This document shows positions 21,346 through 33,074 of a stretch of 64,000 bases of DNA, one piece after another. Each line of letters starts with the position of its first letter. Within the stretch, counting starts at the first letter, position 1. The stretch covers positions 992,001 through 1,056,000 of the forward strand of contig BSDZ01000079.1 in assembly GCA_030268105.1 (NCBI GenBank). Reading direction: 5' to 3'. The position numbers were made by a program, and so were the translations under genes. The notes beneath the pieces were generated by a model. It saw only the letters and a list, made by a program, of their open reading frames with translations, was not told the DNA's origin and did no database searches. This stretch comes from Volvox africanus (lineage: Eukaryota; Chlorophyta; Chlorophyceae; Chlamydomonadales; Volvocaceae).

Positions 21346-24300
21346 CTGCAGCGCAATCCGGGCGCATTGCCGCATTGACAGCCTTCCGCTGGGCGAGTGC
21401 ACGACCTGTCCCAGGGTCCCGTTGCCCACAAACTCGGTGACGATCCCCACGACTGGATCCGACACACCCGTCGCGGCGCCGCCGTTGCAGTCGCCCGTGA
21501 TGTCCCCGGCTGGCGGGCTGGTGACCACACCGAGCATGCGGACGATATTCGGGTGGTTGAGGTTGGCCAGAATGTCGGCCTCAACAAGGAACGCATCCGA
21601 GTGCTTGGCGATGTGCTCCGGCTGCGCGGGACGGAGAAGGGCAGTTCTGAACAAACTGAGCAACGCGCTTCCAATATCCATACGCCGATTGGGAACCAGT
21701 CAGTACAGGTGAGAAGCGCTTTCTCCCTCCCCAGGCTAGAGAAGCAGTGGAAGTATCAGGTGCCGAGGATTTGTAATGCGCGGATAGGGCCCTCACATTT
21801 TACTTACTTGCTCTGTCAGGCGCACGCCATAACCTGACAAAGAAGCGCGCACAATTCCACACCAGTCCGTACACTCTGGTGTCCTTCATGCAACGTTACA
21901 CTCGCCTACCACCCAGCCTACGCACGCAGGGCGCTCCGAAACACCCACCTTGATCCACTTGATGGCCACGTCGCCGTATGGGAATACATCCGCCCTTGAG
22001 ACTTGTCCGAACCTGAGGGGCAAGGCAAGGCCCAGCCGAAGGCCAAACTTATTTAGGCTCACAACATTCGCAGGCACGCAGCAACAGCAGCTGTACGTCG
22101 CAGCTGCACAGCAGTGAGTGCAGTGACTGCCGATCCTCAGTAAAAAGGGATAACCAAGGGTGCTAAGCCAGGGGCACACATAGGGGCACGCGCCCTCATG
22201 GCGCCGTCTCATCACTTACGCGCCCTCGCCGATCTTCTCCTCGTTGGACACCTCCGTCTTGCGGACCTTCACCACGCCGCGCAGTGGAGAGCACTGCGCC
22301 ACCGCACCAATATGGGTCGCGTCCGCTCCAGGACCTCCAGCGACCAGGCCCACGCCCATCGCCGGCGCCCTGGCCGGGGAGAAGGAGTCGCCCAGTACCA
22401 ACGGATTGCCGGCGGTGCCTGGCGCCGTGCTGATAAACGATTCGTTGTCCCCAGACAACGTAATAAGCGAGGGCACCGGCGGCAAGCCGCAGACCCTGCT
22501 GACCTCGCCGCTGGTTTCCCCGAAGGCCCTCAGCGGCAGCGGCGGTGCGGCCGGTGCGGCCGGAGCGGCTGGGGTGGCCGGTGACAGCAGCACCTCATAC
22601 AACCTGGGCAATGTGCGGCCAATCGTGTCGCTGTCCAGCACCGCCACGGCCGCAGCTACCGCCACCTCGGCGCATGAGCAGCTCTTCTTTGCAGTCCACT
22701 GCTCTTGTACCAAGATTGCTTGCAGCTGTAGGATGATCTCCCTGAAGCTGGGCCTGTTGTCTGGGTTCGGATCCATGCACGTCTCCACCAGCGACCGCCA
22801 TTCAGGATCGCATGTGGAAGGGATGGGCAGGTGCAGGGTCCCGGACTCGAGCCCCATCAGGATCTCGTGGTTGCTCAGCCGCATAAACGGCTCCTCCCCC
22901 GTGTGCAGCTGCCACAGGGTGACGCCCATCGAATAGACGTCAACCTTCTCCGACACCTCACCGTTGCCAAAAAACACCTCGGGGGCCATGTACGGCAGCG
23001 TCCCGCGCGGCGTAGGACAGGAGACGTACTTGCCGTGCTTGCGCTTGCTCAGCCCGAAGTCCGCAATCTGTGAGATGTCGTGAAGCCAGTGGCGGTGGGG
23101 GTGAGTTGGTGGCGGCAGCTGTGAGACGGCGATGATTCACGGGAAACGCACACAGAAGCATACACGGACACGAACGCAGCTGCCAGATTCAGACGAAACC
23201 CTAACACGACCAGACGACACCATGTCACTGCGGGGCCTTCCGGCCCATTACCACTCCTCCACACACACACACACAGTCTTGCTCGGGTAGCTGACCTTGG
23301 CAACCATGTTCTCCCCCTCTCCTTGGATGAGCACGTTTTCGGGCTTCAAGTCGAAATGCACAATGGCGGGCGACTGCGAGTGGAGATAGGCCATCCCCAC
23401 GGCCACCTGCGTGAGGGGAAGGCACACATGCACACAAGTCAGGGAGCAGCGCGCCGAGCCAGGCTCGACCCGTACAGATGTAACAAGGCACCCTGCAGTA
23501 ATGGAGGCGGGAGGGGCTTGGAGGGCGGCCGATAACGACTATCCGCCAATTGGGGAACTGCTGGGGGCGGGTGGATCACATGATGATGTGAGGGTCATGT
23601 GGGCCCAACAGATGACTCGCACGTAACACAGACCCAGACAACCTACACCGCCTAGAAGAAGGGCCTCACGCCAACCCTGACATCCCCCCCCCGCGCCTAC
23701 TCGGAGAAGTGGAGGAACTGGCAACCTCGCTTACCTGCAGCGCAATCCGGGCGCATTGCCGCATTGACAGCCTTCCGCTGGGCGAGCGCACGACCTGTCC
23801 CAGGGTCCCGTTGCCCACAAACTCGGTGACGATCCCCACGACTGGATCCGACACACCCGTCGCGGCGCCGCCGTTGCAGTCGCCCGTGGTGTCCCCGGCT
23901 GGCGGGCTGGTGACCACACCGAGCATGCGGACGATATTCGGGTGGTTGAGGTTGGCCAGAATGTCGGCCTCAACAAGGAACGCATCCGAGTGCTTGGCGA
24001 TGTGCTCCGGCTGCGCGGGACGGAGAAGGGCAGTTCTGAACAAACTGAGCAACGCGCTTCCAGTATCCATACGCCGATTGGGAACCAGTCAGTACGGGTG
24101 AGAAGCGCTTTCTCCCTCCCCAAGCTAGAGAAGCAGTGGAAGTATCAGGTGCCGAGGATTTGTAATACGCGGATAGGGCCCTCACATTTTACTTACTTGC
24201 TCTGTCAGGCGCACGCCATAACCTGACAAAGAAGCGCGCACAATTCCACACCAGTCCGTACACTCTGGTGTCCTTCATGCAACGTTACACTCGCCTACCA

Positions 24301-25498
24301 CCCAGCCTACGCACGCAGGGCGCTCCGAAACACCCACCTTGATCCACTTGATGGCCACGTCGCCGTATGGGAATACATCCGCCCTTGAGACTTGTCCGAA
24401 CCTGAGGGCCAAGGCAAGGCCCAGCCGAAGGCCAAACTTATTTAGGCTCACAACATTCGCAGGCACGCAGCAACAGCAGCTGTACGTCGCAGCTGCACAG
24501 CAGTGAGTGCAGTGACTGCCGATCCTCAGTAAAAAGGGATAACCAAGGGTACTAAGCCAGGGGCACACATAGGGGCACGCGCCCTCATGGCGCCGTCTCA
24601 TCACTTACGCGCCCTCGCCGATCTTCTCCTCGTTGGACACCTCCGTCTTGCGGACCTTCACCACGCCGCGCAGTGGAGAGCACTGCGCCACCGCACCAAT
24701 ATGGGTCGCGTCCGCTCCAGGACCTCCAGCGACCAGGCCCACGCCCATCGCCGGCGCCCTGGCCGGGGAGAAGGAGTCGCCCAGTACCAACGGATTGCCG
24801 GCGGTGCCTGGCGCCGTGCTGATAAACGATTCGTTGTCCCCAGACAACGTAATAAGCGAGGGCACCGGCGGCAAGCCGCAGACCCTGCTGACCTCGTCGC
24901 TGGTTTCCCCGAAGGCGCTCATGTACGGGGGAAGAAAGTCAGCTCCCCAAGGTAACTGCTCTAACCGCCGTGAGACACCGCCAGCGCACGCGCGAGGGGC
25001 ACCTAAGGGCCCTTCCACCGTATGCTCGCTGCTCACGGATACATCCAGTGCACGAAGGGCCGAACCAAGTTTGACGTGCGACGATGTGGCGGTGCAGCTG
25101 CAATGAGAACGCACGGAAGGAGGGATCACTTTTACCGATCTGGAAATCAGAGAGGAACAAGAGAATATACTGACGTCGACAGACGTGATATCAAATGAAC
25201 AGGCAACTGCAAAGTGAAGGAGGGACTCGAGCGATCGCAAAAGCCCAGCGGGTCAAACTGACCTGGAGTGGCTTTCATCAGCGTCCAAACTGAACTGAGC
25301 GGAGCAGATGCTACGCCGCCTGAGGCTGTGCTCAAGGGCGCTGGCCCGATCGCTTAGTTCGTAAGGGTCGCTCCAGTCGTCGCTCCACTTTGGGCCGAAC
25401 TCTGAGGCGCACGCCACGGGCTGGCAGCTGCAACCAAGTTGACCATAATGTGCAGCGAAGTTTGTGCGGCGGTCAACCAGCCATCGATAAGCCGTCGT
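21346..25498 (-). CDS. TKL-type protein kinase gene, second domain truncated (unit 3)
   Basis: Same model as the unit 2 copy. Exons: 25263..25498, 24609..25139, 24338..24401, 23735..24010, 23296..23406, 22220..23067, 21949..22012 and 21346..21621. Domain 1 motifs are all intact. In truncated domain 2 the hinge-proximal residue reads GQVVHSPSG, where units 1, 2 and 5 have GQVVRSPSG. Confidence 0.75.
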
Positions 25499-25622
25499 TC
25501 ATAGTGGGAATGTAGACAACCCAAAACAAACGCCCACTAATTCACTACGTCATACAACTCAAGCAAGTCGGAATCGCTAAGACACGAGTGTCGCATGTCA
25601 TACAACCGCTTTCAACCATCTC

Positions 25623-25668
25623 TGTGTATGTGTATGCGTATGTGTATGTGTATGTGTATGTGTATGTG
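25623..25668. repeat. GTATGT microsatellite, unit 3
   Basis: Same length as the unit 2 copy. Confidence 0.9.
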
Positions 25669-26054
25669 CTCAAATCATTGAATGCGGAGGAAGCTTTGAG
25701 CTCATACATAAGCTCTTTGCTGGGGCTAAAAAAGTTGGTTTATAAGATAAATACGAGAATCAATATTTTTTGGGATGAAATACAATATTCGTTGCGTTCT
25801 TTTAGTATTATCAGTGAAGATTGAGTGATCCATTGGGATACTGAGGGGATTTACAGTCCTTTATACATTTTTATTTTGATATATCATAAATGACAAATAG
25901 GACATTTAAAACATTGAGGTTTCCTGGCTATGCAAATATATCTTCCATGTAATATTAGCCAGTGATGGGCATGGATTAACCATATATTTGGACTTTGCCT
26001 TAATATCCTTGTCCTTTTCTATTTTTTCATTCTTCATATTTTTGAATTGTAAGC

Positions 26055-26697
26055 TTACTTAAGAACTTGCAGCAGCGTGGCACGTATCAGATTTCCTAAC
26101 CTGGACAAGTGTTCAGCGCCCATCCATTCGTCGCCGTCATCCAGTTGTAAGCGTGCAAAAAGCCTTGTAAGGTCCTGAACATACCAAACACAAAAAGGAG
26201 TGAACATGTTGCAAAATATTAAAATTCGTCACTTGAATGTCCACCTGGAACGCACCAACCTCAGTGAAAACTTCACAATTGCCCAGTTAAACGCGTGTGA
26301 TGGTCTTGTCTACGAGATCCAAATTACTGATGCCCATCGGCCCGAAAAATGCCCCTACCTCTGACAATCGCTGCGCCACGTTCCCCGCCGAAAGTGATGC
26401 CGGCTTTGTGGACACCTGTTTAACCAGCAAGGAGTTGATAAAGTATAGGTGCTGCTCATTTTCCTCGAACTAAAGAACAGCAAACTTCGGTCCAGCTTCC
26501 AGCCGCACCTTCCGACCTTCCTCGCGTCCGCTCATGTCCCGCACTGCTTGGGACTTCCAAAGAATCCCTACACCTCGCCGCTTCCATTTGGGTTCATTGA
26601 AGCGATTCTCTCGACCATTTCCAACATGTCGTTGAAAAGATCCAGAGGCAGGTCGGTGCAGACCCATGTTTGCTTGCGCTTGCTCGTTGCCAGTATA
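26055..26697 (-). pseudogene. 3' exons of an unrecognised gene (unit 3)
   Basis: Exons 26574..26697, 26359..26451 and 26055..26174. The intron before the last exon carries the ACCAAACAC variant near 26185. Confidence 0.55.
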
Positions 26698-28131
26698 CTA
26701 TATCAGCACTGCACTGTATGCAGAATTGCTAGCTGGAGTGAGCGAGTGGAGCTAAGTGAAATATGGATAATGTATTGGTGTATAAATACATCGTAGCAAA
26801 CGCGATTCCGTACTGGCGATGTGACTTTCACGGCGGCGACGGTTGCGGTTGTCCACCTGCCATTTGCTCCATATCGGGGGGAATCCCCTTCTTTCCCCCT
26901 GCTCTAAAACGCTAAACCTCAATTCTTTAATACTCAAATTGTATTACCTTTCACGAGTATTTCCCCAATCTATATTGAATATAACTCAATCTAACATGGT
27001 AGATTATGATAATGATAATGATTTGAAAAGAGTTTTGGGTCTTCGATTCTTTTCCTTTTTGCGTGGACCTTAGTGGCACCTATCCCGCGCATCCGTGTGT
27101 GCATTGCTGCATACCCCGTGAAACGAAAGATATACTTACTTAGCTTACGTAGGCTTGGAGGTTGTGCACTTTATGTATTTAAAGAGATTTCTTGCTATTT
27201 GGGAACGTTTGGCCTCCAAGGATGCTAGCTGTGTAGACAGACCATGTAGCCAGATCCAAAGCTCGAGTCATTTTGCAGAGGTCGCACGTCAGATATAAAA
27301 TATTTTCGCCAGTCATCAGTCGGTTAGGAATGAAATCCCGCGTACAGCTGGTCATAACGCATAGGGGGACTTACTGGGACGCCTTGCGCTGGTTTTTGAA
27401 CCCCGCTTGGCTCCACCCATTGAAACGTTATAGGCAGGCATTCTACCTTGAAAGCTGAAAAGCTTTTATTTATGGACGTGATGTGAATTTTCTTGTCCCT
27501 TGCGGTTGGGTGCCGGACTCTTGGGACCGCTACTAATCACGAAAACGTAGGGGCTACCGTTCATCACCCAGGCTGGTCCGCAGCGCCCCCGTCTTGACAA
27601 AAGAAGGAGGGAAGGAGGGAAGGAGGGAAAGGAGCGCAGATGGGAAACGTCCTCCTGTCGCAGGGCTCGGTTTACGAGGTACACATCAGGCGCACTTGAC
27701 CTCAGTAAAATCATGTTACATGCAGCTTGCAGATCGAAATCACCGCGTCCTGGATCCCACAGACCCGTGGGTCCTGACGATCGTGATCAAGATGTGCTAT
27801 ATCGCACGCCCGCATAGCTTTAGCCTCTGCGAACATGATGTTTGACATGCAGCGTGCAACAAAGGAAGCCCTGGACAAGGCACTGTCAACTTAAAGGATT
27901 GAGAGCTGGGAGCTTATGTTGAACGATGTAAAGCTCTGGATTGAACGATACACTTTCCCCCCACACAACTTCCCCCGCCCCGCCAGCTGTGTGGGTCACT
28001 GCGTGAGACAAATGATTTCCAAATCCTCTTCCCCTCCATCCCGTCCGTACTTTCCTTTTTTACCTGTGACCAGGTCCGCAGTCACTCCCCTTCCCTGCTC
28101 GTGCTCTCCTCCTCCTGTGACTTGCCACATC

Positions 28132-28208
28132 CCTCATGCCTCATGCCTCATGCCTCATGCCTTATGCCTCATGCCTCGTGCCTCATGCCTCGTGCCTCAT
28201 GCCTCGTG
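28132..28208. repeat. CCTCATG heptamer array, unit 3
   Basis: Eleven copies with the same order of variants as in unit 1. Confidence 0.95.
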
Positions 28209-28230
28209 TGTCTTCATCTTCTTTTCCCAG

Positions 28231-29889
28231 AGCCACTGCTGTGGGGTATCTGACGTCATGCTTCTCAGTCGGCATGCTGGCGGGGCCCCTCATCGGCGGC
28301 TACCTCGCCGTCAAGACTGCCCTGTGGACATGCATCGCACTCACCGCCGTCACGTGGATTTATCTCGTGGCGGTTGTCCCGGAATGCGCGCCGGGGCCGC
28401 TGGCCACCTCCGCCACTGACCGACAGCGCAATACCCGTGGGATGTGGCCAGGGTAGTCCGCTTGGGGTGGCAGACGGCGGCGTCAGGAGGCGAGCAGGGA
28501 GGGAGGTGGAACAAGAGGAGGACGAGCAGGAGCGCTTAGTGACGGCGAAGACGGAAGCGCTAGCGGCCGCGGAGGTGGTGTCGTTGATTTCGTCGCAAAG
28601 CCGCTTGATGAGCGGCGGCTCGGCGCCATCGGCGGCTGCCGACGCGGACGCTGGCGTACCTGGCGCATGCGCGGTGTACGGCACTGCGTGTTGTCCCCAC
28701 ACCCGGGTGAGCACTTGCGCCGGAAGCGATGGCAATCAGGAGGAGACGATGTTGCCGTATTGTCGCCGGCCCCGGCGCAGCAGCGCAGGTGGAGGCGGCG
28801 GCAGTGGCGGTCACGGCGGCGGCAGCGGCGGTCACGGCGGCGGCAGCGGCGGTCACGGCAACGGCGGCGGCGGTCACGGCAACGGCGGCGGCAGCGGCGG
28901 TCACGGCAACGGCGGCGGCGGTCACGGCAACGGCGGCGGCGGTCACGGCAACGGCGGCGGCAGTAACAGGCTATTGGGTCTTTCCACCGCCTGGTCGGTG
29001 ATTCGGCATTCATCTTTCTACCGCCGTATCGCCGCCATTTGGGTTGTGGTGGCAATGACGTGGGAAGGTGCTGGGGAATTACTAATGCAGTACCTGCAGT
29101 TCAAGCTGGGATTCAACACCTTAGATCAGGTACGGCCCATTAAAGTGCGCGCGTGCGTGTGTGTGTGTTTTCATGTTATGCATCGCGGGGGCGAAGGGAG
29201 GGTGTGGGAAGGGGGGCGAGGGAGGGCACGGGGGCGGGGTAAGGGGCAAGGGGGAACCGAGCGGATGTGCAGTACAATTAGAAACAGAACCAGAGACCAA
29301 CCGATTGTACCAGATTAACCGCGTTGTCGTATAAGAACGTCAGTTATTGTGTTTCAATATTTTATAAAGTCTCCTTGTTGGTCTTTCTGCATTCGCATTC
29401 GCATTCGTATTCCAGAAGAGATGTTTCCTTCTGCCTGTCTGCCTTCCTTCGTCCACGTAAGGCCCACGTGCTAACAGTCCTCGCGTCCGGGGGCCTGGTG
29501 GTCAAGTTGGGCCTCCTGTCCCTGATGGTTCGTTGGATGGGATAATGGCGGTTGTTGGCATTCGGTTTGGCAGCTTACGCGGCGGAGTGTGTGGCGCTGG
29601 CGGCCATTGTTTTTTATGTTTATAAGGTTTAAACGGGACGGGAGGGAAGGGAAGGTGAGGGGAGGGGAGGGGAGGGAAGGGGAGGGGAGGGGAGGGGAAG
29701 AGGGGATCGCGAGCCGGGTCAGTATCCAAGTAAGGTTACCCAACCCACACGGACTCATCAGGCATGTGGCTTGTCGGAGGGATTATCGCTGTGTTATGTA
29801 ACTTCAGCGGTTTAACAGTTGGGTCGTTGCTGGTTGGCCGTTGGCTTGGTTTCCTGAAAGATTGCTTCAACCTTCGCGTGGCTGTGTAG
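28231..29889 (+). pseudogene. MFS transporter fragment, HIAT1-like (unit 3)
   Basis: Exon 28231..29129, then the TM8-9 region 29462..29626 with TAA at 29543..29545. The same defects as unit 1 are present. Confidence 0.6.
28788..28961. repeat. GGN / 21-bp Gly-rich repeat, unit 3
   Basis: Same length and order as unit 1. Confidence 0.92.
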
Positions 29890-30734
29890 CGCAGATTGGC
29901 ATCGGAAGCCGCACTTGGTGGTTCAGGCAGTTGACTGGATTTCCCCAACGATGGGACTCAGGAAACCGGTGCTGCTGAAGGAACCTTTACGTTGAAACCC
30001 TTTTTATGTGCTGCCAGTCTTTTCTTATTGTTTTTTCGCTGATTTTTGGCATGTTTGCTGCAAGTTTTACATAACGACTTCTAAAACCCTAATACAAATT
30101 GTATTGCAGTCAAAGTAACAATCCCTGCGGCATAATCCACTTCGGTTGTAGTCGGCGAGAAAGAACCTCCTTGCAGGGAGGGCAGGCAAGATGAGGGATG
30201 CCGTAATTGTAAAAAGGGTAGAACTTAGTCCCACTCAGTTCCGGTGGCCTTCTCCCAAGAGGAGCGGTGACAAGGGGGCACCGGCTCCCAAGGTTATGGT
30301 ACGAAGGAAGGGCGGGAGGGAGAGAAGGGGTGTGAAGTAGGAGGGAGGGAGGGAGGGAGGGACAGGGAAGGAGGAGACGAATAGACGGCGTCTAGCTCCG
30401 TCCAAGAAGTTAGGAGAAGGTGAAAATGTTTGAACGTAAACTAGGTAGCCGCCAAGGCCGCAAATAGACGCCCAAGATAAGGCAATAGAATCCATATTAA
30501 AGTTTGCTATTGACCTTGCTGCTGGTGGTGGCGAAAAGGTACCAAGTAAATATTCTTAGGTTCATTAAAGTGGGAAGCGCGAGATCTGAAAGCTGACCGC
30601 TGGTGCTGTCATGCTCGTACACCTCCCAACCCTTTCTTAGGAAGACAAAGCGCCCGAACCAAAGCCCCCCAAACCAGCCCAAACTACCCTGAAGCCCGCG
30701 CACGTGCGAATCAAACAAAGCGATATACAAAGTT

Positions 30735-30896
30735 GTGTACATCGTTTTGGCAATTTTAAAAAAGTCTGCTGTTGCTTTTCCCGAGCAAATAGAAGGGCTA
30801 TCTTCAGCAATAGGAAATTTAAAGGAGAAGGGTGTTGAAATAACTAAACCTATTACATATTCACTAGCTGAAGAAGATGCAGAAGATACGCCATAA
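30735..30896 (+). pseudogene. Bacterial-looking AT-rich reading frame (unit 3)
   Basis: Same as the unit 2 copy. Confidence 0.4.
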
Positions 30897-30905
30897 ACTA
30901 ATAAA

Positions 30906-31028
30906 ATGATCTCTGCTCCTTCGATAAACCTCGTAGCTGCAAGAATAGCAACTAGCAGTATTTTGCTTGCATTATTTTTAGTTATTTTTTCTGCTAATTT
31001 ACTAAATTATTTTAATTTTTTAGTATAG
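30906..31028 (+). CDS. Short ORF with one membrane segment (unit 3)
   Basis: Same as the unit 2 copy. Confidence 0.35.
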   Translation: MISAPSINLVAARIATSSILLALFLVIFSANLLNYFNFLV

Positions 31029-31167
31029 CCTTGCATCCATACTACCGTCCAGCTTATTATGCAAGTTTGTTATAGCAGCTTGAACAAGAACGAGAAATAA
31101 TCACATTGAACAAAGTGCACAGTCTGACGCGGACGCACCTGGGACAGCGGTGTGCGGTTGCAGCCGC

Positions 31168-31218
31168 AAAGGTCAAGGACATGCAAAGGTCAAGAACATG
31201 CAAAGGTCAAGGACATGC
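31168..31218. repeat. Three tandem 17-bp repeats, unit 3
   Basis: Same as the unit 2 copy. Confidence 0.93.
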
Positions 31219-32786
31219 ACATGCGAGAGGAAGAAGAAGGGTAAGGGCAAGGAAAAAGCAGACGTGAGAGGACGGGTCCAAGGCAGTTAAAGCAACGCTA
31301 TTGAACCGTGCACCCCAGGAAAACTATGCCGTTGGGTTTTGCCGTAGAGAAGGAGCGAAGAAATGGTCAGAAAGTAATAAATACAATTTGGAAGAAGGAT
31401 GGGAGGACTTCTGTGTCAGAAAACGACAGGACGACAGTCGAAGGGTACGGCATCGGCATGGGGGAATGGGAAGAAAAACCGGAAAGGGCGTCAAAAGGCA
31501 CAGTTGTGAAAGAAGAAGGCGGGGCACAGATTAAGACGCGGGGTCAGGGGCGCGTAGGAAAAGAGAAGGGTGAAGAGAGAATGGCGGGGGCAAAGAACGG
31601 TCGCGGGAAGCACAGTCTAGAACCACGAATGGCTCCCACCAGAAGGTGCGTAGGTTACAAAATGAACATATATGTTACATGTACATGGTCACCACGATGC
31701 AAGTGGACCGCTTCACCACCACTTGGCCGCCACCACCAGATGGCTCTGAAGGGGCTCAGAGGCTGAGTAGCGGGGTCAGCAGTCTGGGATGCCACAAGAC
31801 TATAGTTGGTGCCAAGCACGCCACACGACATACTGACAGACTCGTGAGCCTCACGGCAGAAGATGGGCTCACTCGGCATGTGTGATTGGCCACACATCCA
31901 ATACACATTGGATGCGTGATTCAGAAACAGTCCTTAGTGGGGGGGGTGTCCACATGCACTTGTTCACATCCAACCTCCTCATTGTGGTTGCTCTGTGCCG
32001 TTATATAGTTATACCATGTCCGTTCGTATTGTGTGTGAACCGATACTGGTTCCATCATCCTGGTCCCATCATATCATCAACGTCTCATCATGTGCCGACC
32101 TATCTCATTAAAATAAAAGCCACTGGCGCCTTTCGTTACAAGGCGAGAGGGGTGTGCATGCACCCGAGCCACTGGGCCTCCTCCTCCTCTTTTACCTCCA
32201 CCTCCTCCTCTTCCACCACAACATCATCATCATCATTATTGATATTCCCTAACACGTGTTGACGGTGTGCCAGGTGGCAGCTCACAAGTCACAACAGACA
32301 TCCTCCTCCCCCGCCGCACGCAGTTCCTTGACAGGCAGACAGGTACTACCTGCGCTATAAGTTATCTGCGCTTTCCCACTGATACCATTACTACACCGTT
32401 CGGTGCTTTAGCAGCCTCTTGTCTCATGTTCGTCAAATCTGACCGCGTGACTTATCTTAGCCCTTCAGGCAATGGCCCGGGCCCTTGTGAGAAACATCTA
32501 GATTACCTCGCCGGCCGCTCAGAGTCTCCGATGAATGGTGAGAGGGCAGAGGAAGCCCATCACCCTAAGTTGTTGTCAACCTTCACAATCTCCTATAACC
32601 TGATGACGACAGTGATCTAAGTTCATTGAAAGGCAGGGCCGCCCTTACAGCATCCTGCCTCTGCTTAAAAATTGGTTGTGGTGGTGGCAGAGGCAGCAAG
32701 CCCCCCTCCTCCTGCTGCTGCTGTTGTGGATGTGGTGATGGTGAGTGCAACAGCAAGCCCTGCTGCTGCTGTTGTAGCTGTGGTGA

Positions 32787-33038
32787 CCGCCTCCACCGCC
32801 CCCGCCCCCGCCCCCGCCACCTCCACCGTCCCCGCCGCCACCGCCTCCTCCGCCTCCTCCGCCACCGCCGCCGCCACCCCCACCACCTCCACCGCCTCCA
32901 CCGCTTCCACCGCTTCCACCGCCTCCTACGCATCCTACACCTCCTCCGCATCCGCCTCCACCTCCCCCGCCACCGCCCCCGCCCCCGCCCCCGCCCCCGC
33001 CCCCGCCCCCGCCACCTCCGCCTCCACCGACCCCGCCT
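32787..33038. repeat. CCN trinucleotide tract, unit 4
   Basis: Type-II allele, matching unit 3 by eye. Confidence 0.95.
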
Positions 33039-33074
33039 ACTCGGAGAAGTGGAGGAACTGGCAACCTCGTTTAC

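Larger units (their letters stand above)
21058..32786. repeat. Array unit 3
   Basis: Full unit of 11729 bp. It has the second CCN allele (GCCGCCGCC and CACCTCC variants) shared with units 4 and 6. With units 4 and 5 it shares A for G in GCCGTAATTG near 30205 and A for C in ACATACCAAAC near 26185. Confidence 0.95.

Noticed and set aside
20854..21681. Minus-strand 275-codon ORF that fuses the kinase N-lobe to an Arg/Trp-rich and Gln-rich tail
   Set aside because: It reads through a strong donor (CAG|GTAAAC) into intron and microsatellite. The tail changes with every tract length variant.
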